A DNA stretch of 64,000 nucleotides from positions 1,563,001 through 1,627,000 of the forward strand of contig NC_083532.1 in NCBI RefSeq assembly GCF_032362555.1, written 5' to 3'. Below, piece by piece: positions 63,676-64,000 of this stretch. The notes under the pieces are model-generated. The model saw only the letters and a list, made by a program, of their open reading frames with translations, was not told the origin of the DNA and searched no databases. This stretch comes from Amyelois transitella (Eukaryota > Arthropoda > Insecta > Lepidoptera > Pyralidae). Position 1 is the stretch's first letter, and the number at the start of each line of letters is the position of its first letter. Made by a program: the position numbers and the translations under genes.

Positions 63676-64000
63676 GTATGCAAAATAAACAGCAAAAGTC
63701 AACTTTTTACACGAAGCGACATTTGATCTCCGCAACCTTTGAAGACCATCCTAATCCATATTGATTCATATAAAACTACACTTGATGAATGTGCCCATTC
63801 CCTTAGTCACCTTTTACAATTTTCTACTGGGAAGAAGATGGAGTGGAAAAAATTTTTCAAGCTAAAATTATAACAAACACTCTTCTGAAAACCGCATCAA
63901 AATCGGTTCAGCGAACCGCCAGGTAATCGGCGGATAAACATACATACTGATCTAACTGAGAACCACCTTTTTATGAATGGCGGTTTATAAAAGGTTAAGG
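63676..64000. other. Repeat scraps at the window edge
   Basis: 63690-63780 is a reversed S4 piece; 63790-63850 is an S1 body piece. The last 150 bp ('aaaatcggttcagcgaacc') resemble the tail of another short repeat. Confidence 0.45.

Overview
The window is lepidopteran (moth-type) nuclear DNA. This follows from divergently paired class A and class B chorion (eggshell) genes with an intron inside the signal peptide, and from dense lepidopteran-type SINE and LINE copies, several ending in (TATG)n. There are no bacterial features. I cannot name the species.

Region 1 (1-16.2 kb) is a chorion cluster of four head-to-head B(-)/A(+) pairs, each sharing a short bidirectional promoter of about 210-255 bp. 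Pair 1 (B1 cut by the window edge; A1) is the divergent one, and B1 has lost its intron exactly. Pairs 2, 3 and 4 are tandem copies of one unit, about 5.0 and 4.75 kb apart. Their coding exons and promoters are nearly identical, while the introns and spacers of copy 4 have drifted.

Region 2 (16.2-26.5 kb) holds no host gene that I can see. It carries a 5'-truncated LINE inserted in a SINE tail, a second LINE copy with the inversion typical of twin priming, a 91-bp tandem array and many SINE copies.

Region 3 (26.5-34.3 kb, + strand) is a nine-exon gene for a secreted single-domain angiotensin-converting-enzyme-like zinc metallopeptidase (M2 family). The exons splice in frame to 677 residues with the HEMGH site intact.

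Region 4 (35.9-58.7 kb, - strand) is a trypsin-family serine protease gene convergent with the ACE-like gene. Four exons at 35.9-42.7 kb encode the whole catalytic domain. A clip-like cysteine-rich exon lies 15.5 kb upstream at 58.2-58.7 kb and joins them in phase. The first exon(s) were not found. The introns, and the rest up to 64 kb, are packed with SINE and LINE fragments.

Repeat families used below. S1: about 255-285 bp, head TGCCGTGTGGTTCCCGG, tail (TATG)n, probably moved by LINE-T. S2: CTAG-GCCCGCGACTTCG family, Metulj-like, subfamilies a and b. S3 and S4: two tRNA-like SINEs. LINE-T: RTE-like LINE ending in (TATG)n. LINE-C: CR1/Jockey-like LINE ending in TTTGAA repeats. Names S1-S4 and the LINE clade labels are mine and tentative. 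Exon limits were read by eye from splice consensus and phase; no alignment program or database was used.
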